A stretch of 64,000 nt of DNA, from the NCBI RefSeq assembly GCF_001982635.1, contig NZ_MKFI01000010.1, positions 1-64,000 on the forward strand, written 5' to 3'. A program made the translations under genes and the position numbers. Below, piece after piece: positions 8,740 through 17,696 of the stretch. Position 1 is the first letter of the stretch. Every line of letters begins with the position of its first letter. Under the pieces are notes generated by a model. It saw only the letters and a list, made by a program, of their open reading frames with translations, ran no database searches and was not told where the DNA came from. The DNA comes from Bradyrhizobium mercantei (lineage in GTDB: Bacteria; Pseudomonadota; Alphaproteobacteria; Rhizobiales; Xanthobacteraceae).

Positions 8740-8854
8740 GCAGCTTCGAAAACCTCCGAAAATCCGCGACCCTTGATCTGAAGGGTTTTTTTGCGTCTGG
8801 TCCGGACGACAATCGGTACACAACGTCAGTACACGAAGGTCGATCGCGGCAGAC

Positions 8855-10044
8855 ATGGTTAGCGCAGCCTCAACACCCGAGCGGGATCCGGACAGCGGAA
8901 TCTATCAGTTCCGCAAGCGCGTCCCGGAGCAGCTGAAAGCGATCGTCGGCAAGAGCGAGATCAAGTTCTCGCTGCAGACGCGCGATCCGGTTTCGGCCCG
9001 CATCCTCAATCTAGAAGCGACGGCTCGGCTCGAGCGCGAGTGGGCGCAACTCAAGGGCGTTGCCGTCGAAACGCCGGTCGCCATCCCGGTGTCGCCTGAC
9101 TTCCTGCCGAGCGTCCGGTGTCTTTGCTCGCGCTCGTCGCGCCCCATGTGGTGACGTCCGCGAGGATGTCATCGGCCGTCCCGCCGCCGACGGTCAAGCG
9201 GTGGACGCCGGTGGTCGATCGCCTGATCGGCTTCCTCGGCCACGACGATGCGGCAGCGATTTCGCGCGCGGACATCGTCGCCTGGAAGGATTCGCTGATC
9301 GAGGCCGGAATGAAGACGGTGACGGTCCGCGACGTCTACAAGGCGGGTACGCGCCCGATCCTGCAGTACGCCGTCGACCAGGGAGATCTCGCCGAAAATC
9401 CCGCCGCCGGCGTCAAGGTCCGCAAGGCTCCCCAGCAGCGCGACAAGGGTTTTGACGGCAATGAGGCCGAGACCATCCTCTCGGCCACCAAGCTCAAGTT
9501 CTCCGACAAGATCAGCGTCGAGATGGCGGCCGCGCGCCGTTGGTCCCGTGGCTATGTACGTATTCGGGTGCCCGGGTCAACGAGATCACCTCGATGATCG
9601 GACGCGACATCGTCGTGCGCGACGGCATCGTCATGATGCGCATCCGCGCCGAGAACAACAAGACGCGCGAATTCCGCGAAGTGCCGCTGCACAGCCACAT
9701 CATCGAGCAGGGCCTCCTCGACTACGTCAAGTCGCGCGGTACGCGGCCGCTGTTCTACGACCCCGCGCGCAGCCGCGGCGGCAAGGATTCCAATCCGCAC
9801 CACAAGAAGGTCGGCGAGCGCCTGGCCAAGTGGGGTCCGCTCGCTCGGGATCGACGAGCGCGTCGCGCCCAACCACGGCTGGCGCCATCGTTTTTCGACG
9901 GTGTCCCGCTTCGTCGGGATGCCGGAGGACGTCCGCAACATCATCCAGGGGCACGCCGGGACGAAGGTCGCCGACAGCTACGGCGACACCTGGCCGCTGG
10001 TTGCGCTGCGCGAAATCGAGAAATTGCCGCGCTATGCGGTTTGA
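8855..10044 (+). pseudogene. tyrosine recombinase, frameshifted
   Basis: Integrase broken into four segments in three frames. Frame 2 (8855 to about 9115) holds the N-terminal arm domain with IYQFRKRVPEQLKAIVGKSE. Frame 1 (about 9118-9540) holds the core-binding domain. Frame 3 (about 9540-9845) holds catalytic box I, YSGARVNEI. Frame 1 again (about 9845-10044) holds APNHGWRHRF (HxxR box) and the tyrosine in VADSYGD. The joined product would be about 395 residues with all catalytic residues present, so the decay is recent or the frameshifts are sequencing errors. It belongs to the family of bacterial integrases with a DUF6538-like N-terminus. Confidence 0.85.
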
Positions 10045-10055
10045 GGAGCAACACC

Positions 10056-10470
10056 ATGACTAACGTCGTCTACGCCAAGTTCGCCGGCGCCGAGTTCGCC
10101 GCCACCAAGTCCGCCACCTACACCATGTCCATCGAGAACGACGCCGGCGAGGAGGAGATCGTCGCGCACGGCATTTCCGCTGGGACAGGCGCTCACGCGC
10201 GCGATCGAGCACGACGGCGCCGGCAAGGCGGTCCTCCACCAGCGGGACGTCGGACGAGGCCGCTGCTTCTCGATCGGACGGGAACTGGCCGACGACAGCG
10301 GCTTCGAATGCTTGAAGTTCGTCTTCGTGCGCTCGCCGCCCTTTTCCGAACACGACGAGGAGCGCGCGCGGCGCACGTTCGAACGGCTGCTGCTCGAGAA
10401 CACGGGCGTCTTCTGGCGCGGGCGCGCCGAGACCGACGTCGAGTACGCCGGTCGGCATCCGTACGGCTAG
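10056..10470 (+). pseudogene. hypothetical island protein, frameshifted (paralogue 1)
   Basis: Starts 11 bp after the integrase stop with a GAGGAG ribosome-binding site. The first 40 residues (to about 10176) are in frame 3 and the rest, beginning QALTRAIEHDGAGKAVL, continues in frame 1 to the TAG at 10470. One frameshift near 10177 therefore splits a protein of about 137 residues. The N-terminal pattern YTMSIENDAGEEEIVAHGIS resembles the starts of the genes at 10482 and 10875, suggesting tandem duplication. Function unknown. Confidence 0.6.
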
Positions 10471-10481
10471 GGGAAGGAGCG

Positions 10482-10727
10482 ATGGAAAAGACCTACACGC
10501 TGCTGCTCGACCGCGGCAACCACGAGGAAGTGGTCGCGCGCGGCGTGAACATCCTCCGCGCGTTCATGATCGCGCTGGAACACGACGGGTGCCGCGACTC
10601 GCGCAATGGCTCGAAAGCGAAGCCGTGCCGAAGTCGAATCCTGGATCGAAATTCCGCTTCAGCTTTGGGACGAGAGGAAACTGTCGTTTCTGCTGGAATC
10701 GCTCGTCGATGGCTCCATCATCGATGA
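10482..10727 (+). pseudogene. hypothetical island protein, truncated (paralogue 2)
   Basis: Good GGAAGGAGCG ribosome-binding site and a start reading MEKTYTLLLDRGNHEEVVAR, then GVNILRAFMIALEHDG. This is clearly related to the N-termini at 10056 and 10875. After about residue 36 the frame becomes Arg/Ser-rich and overlaps another ORF (10606-10878) in a different frame, so the coding part probably ends near 10590 by frameshift or fusion. Function unknown. Confidence 0.45.
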
Positions 10728-10878
10728 AGCGGCCATCGATCAATGCATGCGCCTCGATGCCCAGAAGGCCTTCGAGGATGCGGTCGATTGGGAATGGTTC
10801 GGCCGCAAGGAAGCGCAGCTTATCGCATGGAAGAAAACCGATCTCGCCCGCAAGGAAACGCCGAAGGTGACCATATGA
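10606..10878 (+). CDS. hypothetical 90-residue protein
   Basis: Reads MARKRSRAEVESWIEIPLQL followed by a helical, acidic region and a Lys-rich end. No recognisable domain or signal peptide. It overlaps the next gene by ATGA at 10875-10878, indicating translational coupling. It may originally have been the C-terminal part of the frameshifted gene starting at 10482. Confidence 0.5.
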   Translation: MARKRSRAEVESWIEIPLQLWDERKLSFLLESLVDGSIIDEAAIDQCMRLDAQKAFEDAVDWEWFGRKEAQLIAWKKTDLARKETPKVTI

Positions 10879-11663
10879 CCGACACTTACACCGCCTATAT
10901 CCCCGTCGACGACGTCGAACGTGACGACCTCGTGATCGCCCGCGGGCTGTCCGCGGTGGAAGCCATGAAGATCGCTTTCGGGTACGACGATGCCTGGGAG
11001 ACCCGCCTAGCCGAAGAGGATTACGGCTCCTTCGTCCACTATGTGTGGCAGGCGCATTCCAAAAAGGCGCAGCCTCTCGCACTTCCGTATTGGACCGAGC
11101 AGCTGCACGCGACCGTCCTGAAGTCGCAGCAGCCCGAACTGGATCGGATGCTCGGCATGGACATGATCGCCGCGCAATTCCTGCGCGTCTCGGGCCATTA
11201 CTGGGAAGGCCGGGTCGCAAGCGACCAGGCCTTCGATAAGCGACTCGAGCGCGTCGCGGAAAGACGCGAAGTGCGTCGCATCGATCGCGAGATCGCGACC
11301 AAGCTCGTCGATGCGTTGCTGGCCGATGGTTACACCATCACCTGCGACCTCCAGGAGATCGAACCCGAATTCGTGCGATCCGACGATCGAAACGGGATTC
11401 TCGAGTACCTGTGGCAGATCGAGATCGCGGAGATGCACGTGCACAAGGGCAAGGAGCGCCGTTGGCTGCGGCTGATCTTCGACGAGAGCGGCTGGGACCT
11501 CGTCCAGGACTACTCGGTCGAACTCGAGCGGATCATCGATCCGATCTGCGAGCCCTATCTGCCTTGGAAACAGCCGAACGCCGCCGAGCTGGACCACGGC
11601 ATCCGCATGCTGGTTCTGAATTCGCCCGACGACGTGCTCAAGATCGAGGGGATGCTGAAGTGA
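10875..11663 (+). CDS. hypothetical 262-residue island protein (paralogue 3)
   Basis: The ATG overlaps the preceding stop (ATGA). The N-terminus MTDTYTAYIPVDDVERDDLV followed by IARGLSAVEAMKIAFGYDD parallels the two damaged genes upstream. The rest is a soluble acidic protein with a Trp-rich segment (YLWQIEIAEMHVHKGKERRW). No domain recognised. It is the only intact member of the small paralogous array, and its stop overlaps the next start by four bases. Confidence 0.7.
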   Translation: MTDTYTAYIPVDDVERDDLVIARGLSAVEAMKIAFGYDDAWETRLAEEDYGSFVHYVWQAHSKKAQPLALPYWTEQLHATVLKSQQPELDRMLGMDMIAAQFLRVSGHYWEGRVASDQAFDKRLERVAERREVRRIDREIATKLVDALLADGYTITCDLQEIEPEFVRSDDRNGILEYLWQIEIAEMHVHKGKERRWLRLIFDESGWDLVQDYSVELERIIDPICEPYLPWKQPNAAELDHGIRMLVLNSPDDVLKIEGMLK

Positions 11664-11908
11664 ACGACGAGGATCGCGAGCTCGAGGAAATGTTCGTTGG
11701 GGAGATGACGGAAGGTTATCTCGACGGCCGCAAGGAGGATTCCCCCGAGCCGTCGGCCAACCGTTCGCAATCCTATCGCCATGGATTCGCGAACGGACGC
11801 GACGATCTTGCGAAGTCGCCGCGGCTGCCCGCCTTCGTTCTTCGTCTCTTGGCCGACCTAGCGATCAAGGAGGACGTGAGAAAGCTGTGTGCCGGCAGGC
11901 TGCACTAG
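11660..11908 (+). CDS. small hypothetical protein, GTG start
   Basis: 82 residues starting at a GTG that overlaps the previous stop (GTGA). It contains EGYLDGRKED and SYRHGFANGRDDL, two short repeats of a G-Y/H-x-x-G-R pattern faintly like ribosome-modulation-factor-type proteins, followed by a helical tail. The likeness is weak, so no function is claimed. Confidence 0.5.
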   Translation: MNDEDRELEEMFVGEMTEGYLDGRKEDSPEPSANRSQSYRHGFANGRDDLAKSPRLPAFVLRLLADLAIKEDVRKLCAGRLH

Positions 11909-12021
11909 CTCGCCGCGATGAAATCCGCGACCGGCATCCACCGATCCGGAGGACCCAACCGATCGCGCACGTAGGCTGAAACGCGATCGATATCGCATTT
12001 GATGAAAAAGGAGACAGTGAC

Positions 12022-12234
12022 GTGACTAAGACGACGAAGAAGGCCAACACGAAGTCGACGAAGGCCGTCAGCAACGACAAGTCCGTCAAGAAGGCTGGTC
12101 GGAAGAGCTCCATGGCTCTCGGACGCGGCTGGCGCATCAGTCCGGACAGCGGCAAGACGGAGTTTGCCGCCACCCTGGTGGCGACCTACGATGTCGACGG
12201 CCAGCGTCTTGCGGTCTTTACCAGTCCTCGATAG
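12022..12234 (+). CDS. small basic hypothetical protein
   Basis: 70 residues from a GTG with AAGGAGA upstream. The N-terminal half is Lys/Thr/Ser-rich and probably disordered (KKANTKSTKAVSNDKSVKKA). The C-terminal half is more ordered (WRISPDSGKTEFAATLVATY). No family recognised. Confidence 0.45.
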   Translation: MTKTTKKANTKSTKAVSNDKSVKKAGRKSSMALGRGWRISPDSGKTEFAATLVATYDVDGQRLAVFTSPR

Positions 12235-12310
12235 TCCGGTCGATAACGCGATACTTGAGCCTGCACTCGGGCTTGCGACGTATCGGTCCGTGTGTCTATG
12301 CGGAGATAAG

Positions 12311-12574
12311 ATGGGTATCTCGGTCGATCTCGAAGATAGCACTCTGATCCGCTCGGCCATCGATCGCGCTCGGCGCCAAACCACGGCCGAGCTGATCATC
12401 CGCTCGCTGCGGACGAAGTTCGATCAGGTCCCAGGCTATCTCCCGGTGCAGCTCGAGAAGCTGTCGATCGAAGAGCTTCGGGGGGCATTCGACCGTAGCA
12501 CGACGGCGACTTCCCTGGACGACGTCTTGGCCATCGTCGCCGCGTGCTCGGATGGCGGTTCGAGGGTACGTTGA
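12311..12574 (+). CDS. small hypothetical protein
   Basis: 87 residues from the ATG at 12311 with GGAG 6-9 bases upstream. Predicted to be all-helical (IRSAIDRARRQTTAELIIRS, then LEKLSIEELRGAFDRS), reminiscent of the small C-terminal helical module of Rpn-type proteins. It ends 9 bp before the convergent DNase II gene stop. Function unknown. Confidence 0.5.
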   Translation: MGISVDLEDSTLIRSAIDRARRQTTAELIIRSLRTKFDQVPGYLPVQLEKLSIEELRGAFDRSTTATSLDDVLAIVAACSDGGSRVR

Positions 12575-12583
12575 GCCGGATCG

Positions 12584-14008
12584 CTACCGTCGTCGCCTGC
12601 GGATCTTCTTGTGATGTACGGCCACGGGCTTGAGATGTTGGCTTTTGCTTTCGATTTGCGAGGCCGGTTGTACGAGCGTTCGGACCGGCGAAAAGCGGGC
12701 GGCGGAGACGAATGCCAGCTTGAGGGCCTCATCGACGTTCATCATGCCGCCGAGAGAGGTGGAGAGAGCTTTGTTTTCGACGACGAAGAACATGCCTCCC
12801 CGTGTGTTTTGCGAAACGTCGCAGGGTTCGGTAAGCGCCCCCTCCTGATTCAAATCACCGAAGACCGCATACTTGGCCGGCGTGGATACGCCGATCTTCG
12901 CGTGATTCCGGTCGGGGCTTGGGCCGCCCGTCAATCCGAAGACCTTCTTGAGCCACGTTCCGGTATCGGAGTTGGTGACCGCGCCGGAGGGGCCCAGCGT
13001 CGAGTCCCAACACTTGGGACGGCCTCCTTTGTAGTCGTCGATTTTGCCGTTGCCGATCAACCACGTCGCCACCGTCAAAGGCGTGCCGCCGAGGGTTGCC
13101 GAAACCATCTGCCACGGGGGCACGTGCAGGCTCGGAGGTTTTGCGATGATTTGAACGCCGGTTGACAGCTTCTCGTTCAGCAACGCGTCGTCATCCGACA
13201 GCTTTCCGAGTTCGGACACCAGCTTTTGGATGTCGCCGGGGCCGCCGTTTCTGATGATTTGAGATTGACTGCCAGGGTGGGCGCCGGCCTGAGTGACGAC
13301 GCTGGCTCTTTGGAGCGCGCGCAGCACGGTCACGACGTCGGCCTTGTTCAAGCGGAGAGCGAAAAAATGCTGGCTGACCCACACGTTGTTCTGAGGTTTG
13401 CCGGTGTTGTCGGTGATGCACCCGAGAGTGTTACCGTTCTTCCTCGGGAAGTCGGAAGATCCTGAACCAGGCCAGTTCGGCGTCGACACCTGCATGACCA
13501 GCCCCTCGCCTTGGTCGTTCCAAGCCAAAACTCCTTTCGAGTGGCCCCACGGAGCGTTGCACGACGTCTTTCCTTTGCAAGCGGGCAGGTCCGGATCGTC
13601 GTAGAATTGGTCGTTCCAGATTACGTAGCTGTACTCGCCGTTGTAGATCTCATCGAAAGTGGCGCCGATCGGATCGTTCGTCGACTCGCCGAGACAGCCG
13701 TTGTCGTTGTGTAGGGTCGGATTTGCGCTACTGGCCGAAATCGACTGGAGGCCGAATCCTTTTGGATAATCCTGAACGTCCCCGCCGAATATGCACGCGC
13801 GCTTCGAGGTCGTTAGGCATCCCGGAAAGAACTTGGTGTTGAATTTGAAGACGAACCACCAATCGACGGGAGAGGCTCCCTTCTGCAACAGGGGCGCGGG
13901 GAGCGCTTGAGCGTATCCGGATCGCGCCGAAGCTACGAGCGAGATGGCCAAGACGACGAGCGACAAAAGGGAGCAAAGGAAATAGGGTCGATCAAATCGC
14001 TTTTTCAC
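12584..14008 (-). CDS. secreted DNase II-family nuclease
   Basis: 474 residues with a long hydrophobic signal peptide (SLLSLVVLAISLVASARSGYA) cleaved near ALP. The mature protein carries the landmarks of DNase II: PVDWWFVFKFN near the start, VIWNDQF, the first HxK box in WGHSKGVLAWNDQ, a WVSQHFFALRLN block where animal DNase II has GQTLLC, a second HxK box in RNHAKIGVS, and FGDLNQ with an RGGMFF end. The two HxK motifs form the phospholipase-D-like active site in this family. The tail is very basic (KKIRRRRR). A GTG at 14008 is used because the longer frame would place about 42 extra residues before the signal peptide. Metal-independent DNA hydrolysis outside the cell or in the periplasm is inferred. 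Confidence 0.82.
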   Translation of the reverse strand: MKKRFDRPYFLCSLLSLVVLAISLVASARSGYAQALPAPLLQKGASPVDWWFVFKFNTKFFPGCLTTSKRACIFGGDVQDYPKGFGLQSISASSANPTLHNDNGCLGESTNDPIGATFDEIYNGEYSYVIWNDQFYDDPDLPACKGKTSCNAPWGHSKGVLAWNDQGEGLVMQVSTPNWPGSGSSDFPRKNGNTLGCITDNTGKPQNNVWVSQHFFALRLNKADVVTVLRALQRASVVTQAGAHPGSQSQIIRNGGPGDIQKLVSELGKLSDDDALLNEKLSTGVQIIAKPPSLHVPPWQMVSATLGGTPLTVATWLIGNGKIDDYKGGRPKCWDSTLGPSGAVTNSDTGTWLKKVFGLTGGPSPDRNHAKIGVSTPAKYAVFGDLNQEGALTEPCDVSQNTRGGMFFVVENKALSTSLGGMMNVDEALKLAFVSAARFSPVRTLVQPASQIESKSQHLKPVAVHHKKIRRRRR

Positions 14009-14231
14009 GGCGTGCCCCGTTGATGAAGATCCAAATGGTCGAGGTACGCAGTACACACGCAAAGCGTGCCGGCCGCAACTGCCTCCCGCGCTTGGCTTCG
14101 AACGGAGCGTCGGACCAACGCTCGGATGGTGCACGACCTTGGTTGTCTTTTCACCCCAGGGGATTTGATCGCCGGAAGGCGGCCTCCCGGTTGTTGAACA
14201 GCGAGAATGTTGCTTATATGCTCCCGACGAT

Positions 14232-14306
14232 GCGCCTGTAGCTCGGTGGTAGAGCGGTCTCTGGTTAAGAGAACGGTCGGAAGTTCAAATCTTCTCGGGC
14301 GCGCCA
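14232..14306 (+). tRNA. divergent tRNA-Asn(GTT)-like gene
   Basis: A 75-nt cloverleaf can be folded. The acceptor is GCGCCTG/CGGGCGC (one G-T pair), followed by G and an encoded CCA. The D-arm is GCTC/GAGC with loop GGTGGTA. The anticodon stem has four pairs plus one G-A mismatch, with loop TGGTTAA (anticodon GTT). The variable loop has five bases, and the T-arm is GGAAG/CTTCT with loop TTCAAAT. Position 33, almost always T, is G here, and the T-arm is weak, so it may be non-functional or specialised. Its last 22 nt overlap the 3' end of the opposite-strand SIR2 gene. Confidence 0.6.
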
Positions 14307-16195
14307 GTCGGTTCTAGACGTGCTTTTTCCCAGGCGATGAAACCACTCAAACCCTTGTCGGACGTGCCGTGCGATATCACTTGCGCGAGCGCGCCGATCA
14401 AAATTGCATCTTCGTGGCTTTGAGAAACTGCTTGATTGACGGTTGGCGAAAGGTCCCAGTGGGGTGATCTTACACCGGCATCTATGAGCGCGCGCATGGA
14501 TTTGAGATATGGCGAGCGGTTCTCCTTCCTGTCGTTGCAGAAGAGATAGAACGCTGCTTCCAGTCGGACTGCGTCGCTGGGCGCTTTTTTCAGAGCGGTG
14601 ATTGCATAGTCCCGTGCTCGACCTTTGTCGTCGGTAAGAAACAACAACTGCGAGTAGTTCGCCAGCGTTCTGAAGCTGGCCGGGTTCATGGCGTGCGACC
14701 GCTCGTAGTATTCGAGCGCCTCTTCGAAGCGAGCCGACCCTTCGCTCCGCCAAAGGAAGTTCGCATAACTTGCCAACGTCTCCGAATTGCCCGGGTCGGC
14801 CTGCAGAGCTCGCTGAAAATAGTCTTCGGCAACGTTCGCATTCTGGTCGCGCGTCCAGGAAAAGCTCGCATACGAACCCAGGGCCAATGCGTTGTAGGGC
14901 TCGCTCGCGCATGCGCGCCTCAAGAGGGATCTGGAAAAGGCAAGTGGGTCGGGAAATTCCTTGGTGTTCGAGCTGGTGTCTAGAACGAAGCTTGCGTAAT
15001 GGCACAAGCACTGCACGTTGTCAGGATCGACCGACAAGGCCGCCTCATATAGAGATTGGGCGCCTTCGTTGTCCTTCAGCCGGCGCTTCTGTTGGGCACA
15101 GAAGCCCAATAGCGTTGCATTTTTCGGGTTCAGCGACACGGCATCGTCTAGTGCCGCTATGATTGCCGCGCGATCGGAGCTCATCATTGCCCGGATACGA
15201 CTAATGAAATCGTCCATGTTGAAACGCTTCGAAGTGCGTTTGATCTGGGCTTTGCGCTCGAGTTGCTCTCGGGACTCGTCATAATCTTCCAATAGATGCT
15301 TGAAGCGCTTGTTGCTGGGACGGGGGCCGCCGAAGTGCTGGCTTACGGCCAGCATCGCCAGATCGAAATCCCTATGCTGGACCCATACCGCCCCGCTTTT
15401 CTCCAGCCATCGGGCGAGACCTGCATCGGAGGGTGGATCCGTATTGACCCAAAAGACGCCGTAGGGGAGTGCTTCGGGCGGGAGCGACTGGAGCATGGAG
15501 GAAATGCTGCGGTCGCCGCCGCTGTAGCCCATGAACACCAGACCCCTGTTCATCAAGAGACTGGTAGCGGCAGAAGACATTCCCGCCGGCAGGACGCTCG
15601 TTTCCAGCTCGGTATGGCGAGGCTCCAAAAATGCGTCGCCATGCAATTTGAGGATGATGGCACGCTTGAGCTCGGGCAGGGCGAATCTGAAGAGGTCCTC
15701 GTGAGAAATCGTGAGCGGTCTCGATCCGTAAAACAGATGGAGGGCATCGTAGAGCAGGTCGTCGAAGTTGGTCGTTATCGCGACATTCGTGCGCGGGCCG
15801 AGCACTATGTCGGACATGAGGCCGGCAAGGGTGACATACCCGAATCCCGGATCCTTGTTCGAAACGAAGCGCTGAGCTTCCATTCGTCGCGAGGCCAGAT
15901 TGGGAAATCTCTCTTGAATGACACGCCCGTAGAAGCGGCCTGCCACTTTGGCGTCGAAATCTGGATGGAGCTCGGAATACCACTTCTCGGCGTCGAGCGA
16001 AGTTCCTGTCTGATGACGTTTGAGCTCTCGAATCCATTGAAGCGTCAGGGTGCTAGCCGGAAGGACCCCGGAGCTCACCGAGCAACCCGCGCCTAGAAAG
16101 AACGCAAACGATTGCCCACGCTTGATCAGATCCGCCAACAGGGAAGCGAACGATTGCAGATCCTTCTTCTGAATGTCTGCAAACACCTGTGTCAT
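14285..16195 (-). CDS. SIR2-TPR protein, predicted NADase defence effector
   Basis: 636 residues from the ATG at 16195. An N-terminal SIR2 domain (about 20-290) shows FAFFLGAGCSVSSG (NAD-binding GAGxS), AITTNFDDLL and ILKLHGD. After a linker, the C-terminal half (about 350-560) is a series of TPR-like helical pairs such as EDYFQRALQADPGNSETLAS. SIR2-TPR proteins of this layout are phage-defence NADases that deplete NAD on infection; the TPR part would be the sensor. It stands alone with no HerA partner. The stop lies inside the tRNA-like gene, suggesting insertion next to an attachment site. The frame extends to 16459, but that part lacks conservation. Confidence 0.85.
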   Translation of the reverse strand: MTQVFADIQKKDLQSFASLLADLIKRGQSFAFFLGAGCSVSSGVLPASTLTLQWIRELKRHQTGTSLDAEKWYSELHPDFDAKVAGRFYGRVIQERFPNLASRRMEAQRFVSNKDPGFGYVTLAGLMSDIVLGPRTNVAITTNFDDLLYDALHLFYGSRPLTISHEDLFRFALPELKRAIILKLHGDAFLEPRHTELETSVLPAGMSSAATSLLMNRGLVFMGYSGGDRSISSMLQSLPPEALPYGVFWVNTDPPSDAGLARWLEKSGAVWVQHRDFDLAMLAVSQHFGGPRPSNKRFKHLLEDYDESREQLERKAQIKRTSKRFNMDDFISRIRAMMSSDRAAIIAALDDAVSLNPKNATLLGFCAQQKRRLKDNEGAQSLYEAALSVDPDNVQCLCHYASFVLDTSSNTKEFPDPLAFSRSLLRRACASEPYNALALGSYASFSWTRDQNANVAEDYFQRALQADPGNSETLASYANFLWRSEGSARFEEALEYYERSHAMNPASFRTLANYSQLLFLTDDKGRARDYAITALKKAPSDAVRLEAAFYLFCNDRKENRSPYLKSMRALIDAGVRSPHWDLSPTVNQAVSQSHEDAILIGALAQVISHGTSDKGLSGFIAWEKARLEPTGAPEKI

Positions 16196-16480
16196 CGCCG
16201 GCGAACTCCTATGGGATCGGAAGACGAGCGTACTACTAATCCGGAGCTTTTCTAGGTGCGGCGCGTGGGAACAGAGAATCCGAATCCTCGGGTCAGCGAC
16301 TCCGGAATCCGGTCGAGTTGAAGGCGCGGCGAGGCGATTGGCCTCGCCGCTTTTCGCAGCGGGGTCGGCTCCCGAGTTCGTGGACGAGCGTGGTCGCGAG
16401 AGATCATCGCGGCGAAATCGACATCCCGCCGCATCTTGCAGAAGAGCATCCGATTTCAACCCGAGAAGAGCACCAAAAGC

Positions 16481-17011
16481 TTACTGCTTCCGCTCCCCAT
16501 TATCTTCGAAAGGTTCGCGTAGACCACCCGTGTCTTCGTCGCCCTGCGGATATGCGTCCGCATCAGGTGGGACGGCTTGAAGCTGCATCTCCGGATTGGA
16601 AGCCGGCGCCGAAGCTCCATCGGCGCGCAGCAAGTAGGCCACGGGACTATGATCGAGTTTGGGATCTCCGCTTGCCTTGCGACGATGAGGGGCCGGCGCT
16701 TGGTTGTCCGCGATGATCATGACGTCGTGATCTACGGCCTGCACCACGAGGAAGATATGCACATCGTTCACCGCGACTGCGACGTCGCCCGCGCGCTGAT
16801 TTCCGACCGTGACGGCATTCCATCCGCGTGCCTTGATGCGGCGTGCGAGATTCCCGGCGCCCAACGTGACCGGCACGTCGATCGCTGACATGTTCATGAA
16901 TTCGCTCAAGGTCGCGGCGCAGGCGTTGTGCAGCGTCGAACCATAGCCGTTGTCCTGCATTTCCTTCCTCGCGCGCCGTGTATGGATCAGTTCATCGCGT
17001 TTGTGAGTCAT
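16481..17011 (-). CDS. hypothetical protein with a cysteine-peptidase-like fold (uncertain)
   Basis: 176 residues (or 159 from the internal ATG at 16960). The core NACAATLSEFMNM, LGAGNLARRIKARGW, QRAGDVAVAVNDVHIFLVV, VMIIADNQ resembles small NlpC/P60-like or CHAP-like proteins, with Cys in NACAA and His in DVHIFLVV as a possible pair. The tail after about residue 130 is Pro/Asp-rich and disordered. An integrase relic overlaps its 5' end on the other strand. The fold assignment is tentative. Confidence 0.45.
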   Translation of the reverse strand: MTHKRDELIHTRRARKEMQDNGYGSTLHNACAATLSEFMNMSAIDVPVTLGAGNLARRIKARGWNAVTVGNQRAGDVAVAVNDVHIFLVVQAVDHDVMIIADNQAPAPHRRKASGDPKLDHSPVAYLLRADGASAPASNPEMQLQAVPPDADAYPQGDEDTGGLREPFEDNGERKQ

Positions 17012-17640
17012 GATGAAGTCGCGTGCGTTACCGCGGACGACATACGAAGCTGGATCGGTTCCTTGCGCGATCGGAAGGTTCGCGGAAAGCCGTTGAGCGC
17101 TGTCCGCGTCAAGGACGGCTATTTCGCTTCGATCAATGCGATCTTCAATTCCGCCAAATACGGTGGACTTGTCGAGACCAATCCCTGCGACTCCGTGAAG
17201 GTGAGCGGCAAACCCGAGGAACGGTTGCGGGAAAAGGATCTTCGTGACGGCGAAATGTACGCCATTCTAAAGGGCGGTGCGGGATTCCATGAGCACGTCG
17301 GCGAGGATAAGGATCGGTGGCTCCGAATCACGGATGGCGCCATCGCTTCAAGACGGAATGTCGGCGCATCGCGATGGATGAGGAAGTCCGACTTTATTTC
17401 ATGGGCCACGCCTTCAAGAACGAGGGCGGCGACTACGGTAGTTTTCCTGTGGACGTCACGTCGGCTTGGATGGAGTTGTTTCCGACCTACGACGTAAGCG
17501 GGCCGTCGCTCCGAGTAATCCGCGCTGCCGGCAACGAAATCATCGACCGCGCGCTCGCGCTGTTGCAAAGAGAACGGACCACGCTTGCCACGGGGAGGAG
17601 GCTGGCGGTCCAGGACTCGGCCGCCCAACCCGCGGCATAG
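16978..17640 (+). pseudogene. tyrosine recombinase relic
   Basis: Core-binding domain (MDQFIAFVSHDEVACVTADD, then KGYFA-like helices) in one frame to about 17310. It is followed in another frame by APNHGWRHRFKTECRR and GHAFKNEGGDYG to the stop at 17640. The APNHGWRHRF block is shared with the frameshifted integrase at 8855-10044, so the two are paralogues. The segment with catalytic box I is deleted, so this copy is dead. Confidence 0.75.
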
Positions 17641-17696
17641 CGCACTTCGTAACGTCGGCAGGGCGAGCCGCATGCAGTGCCGATGGCAGAAGCGAT

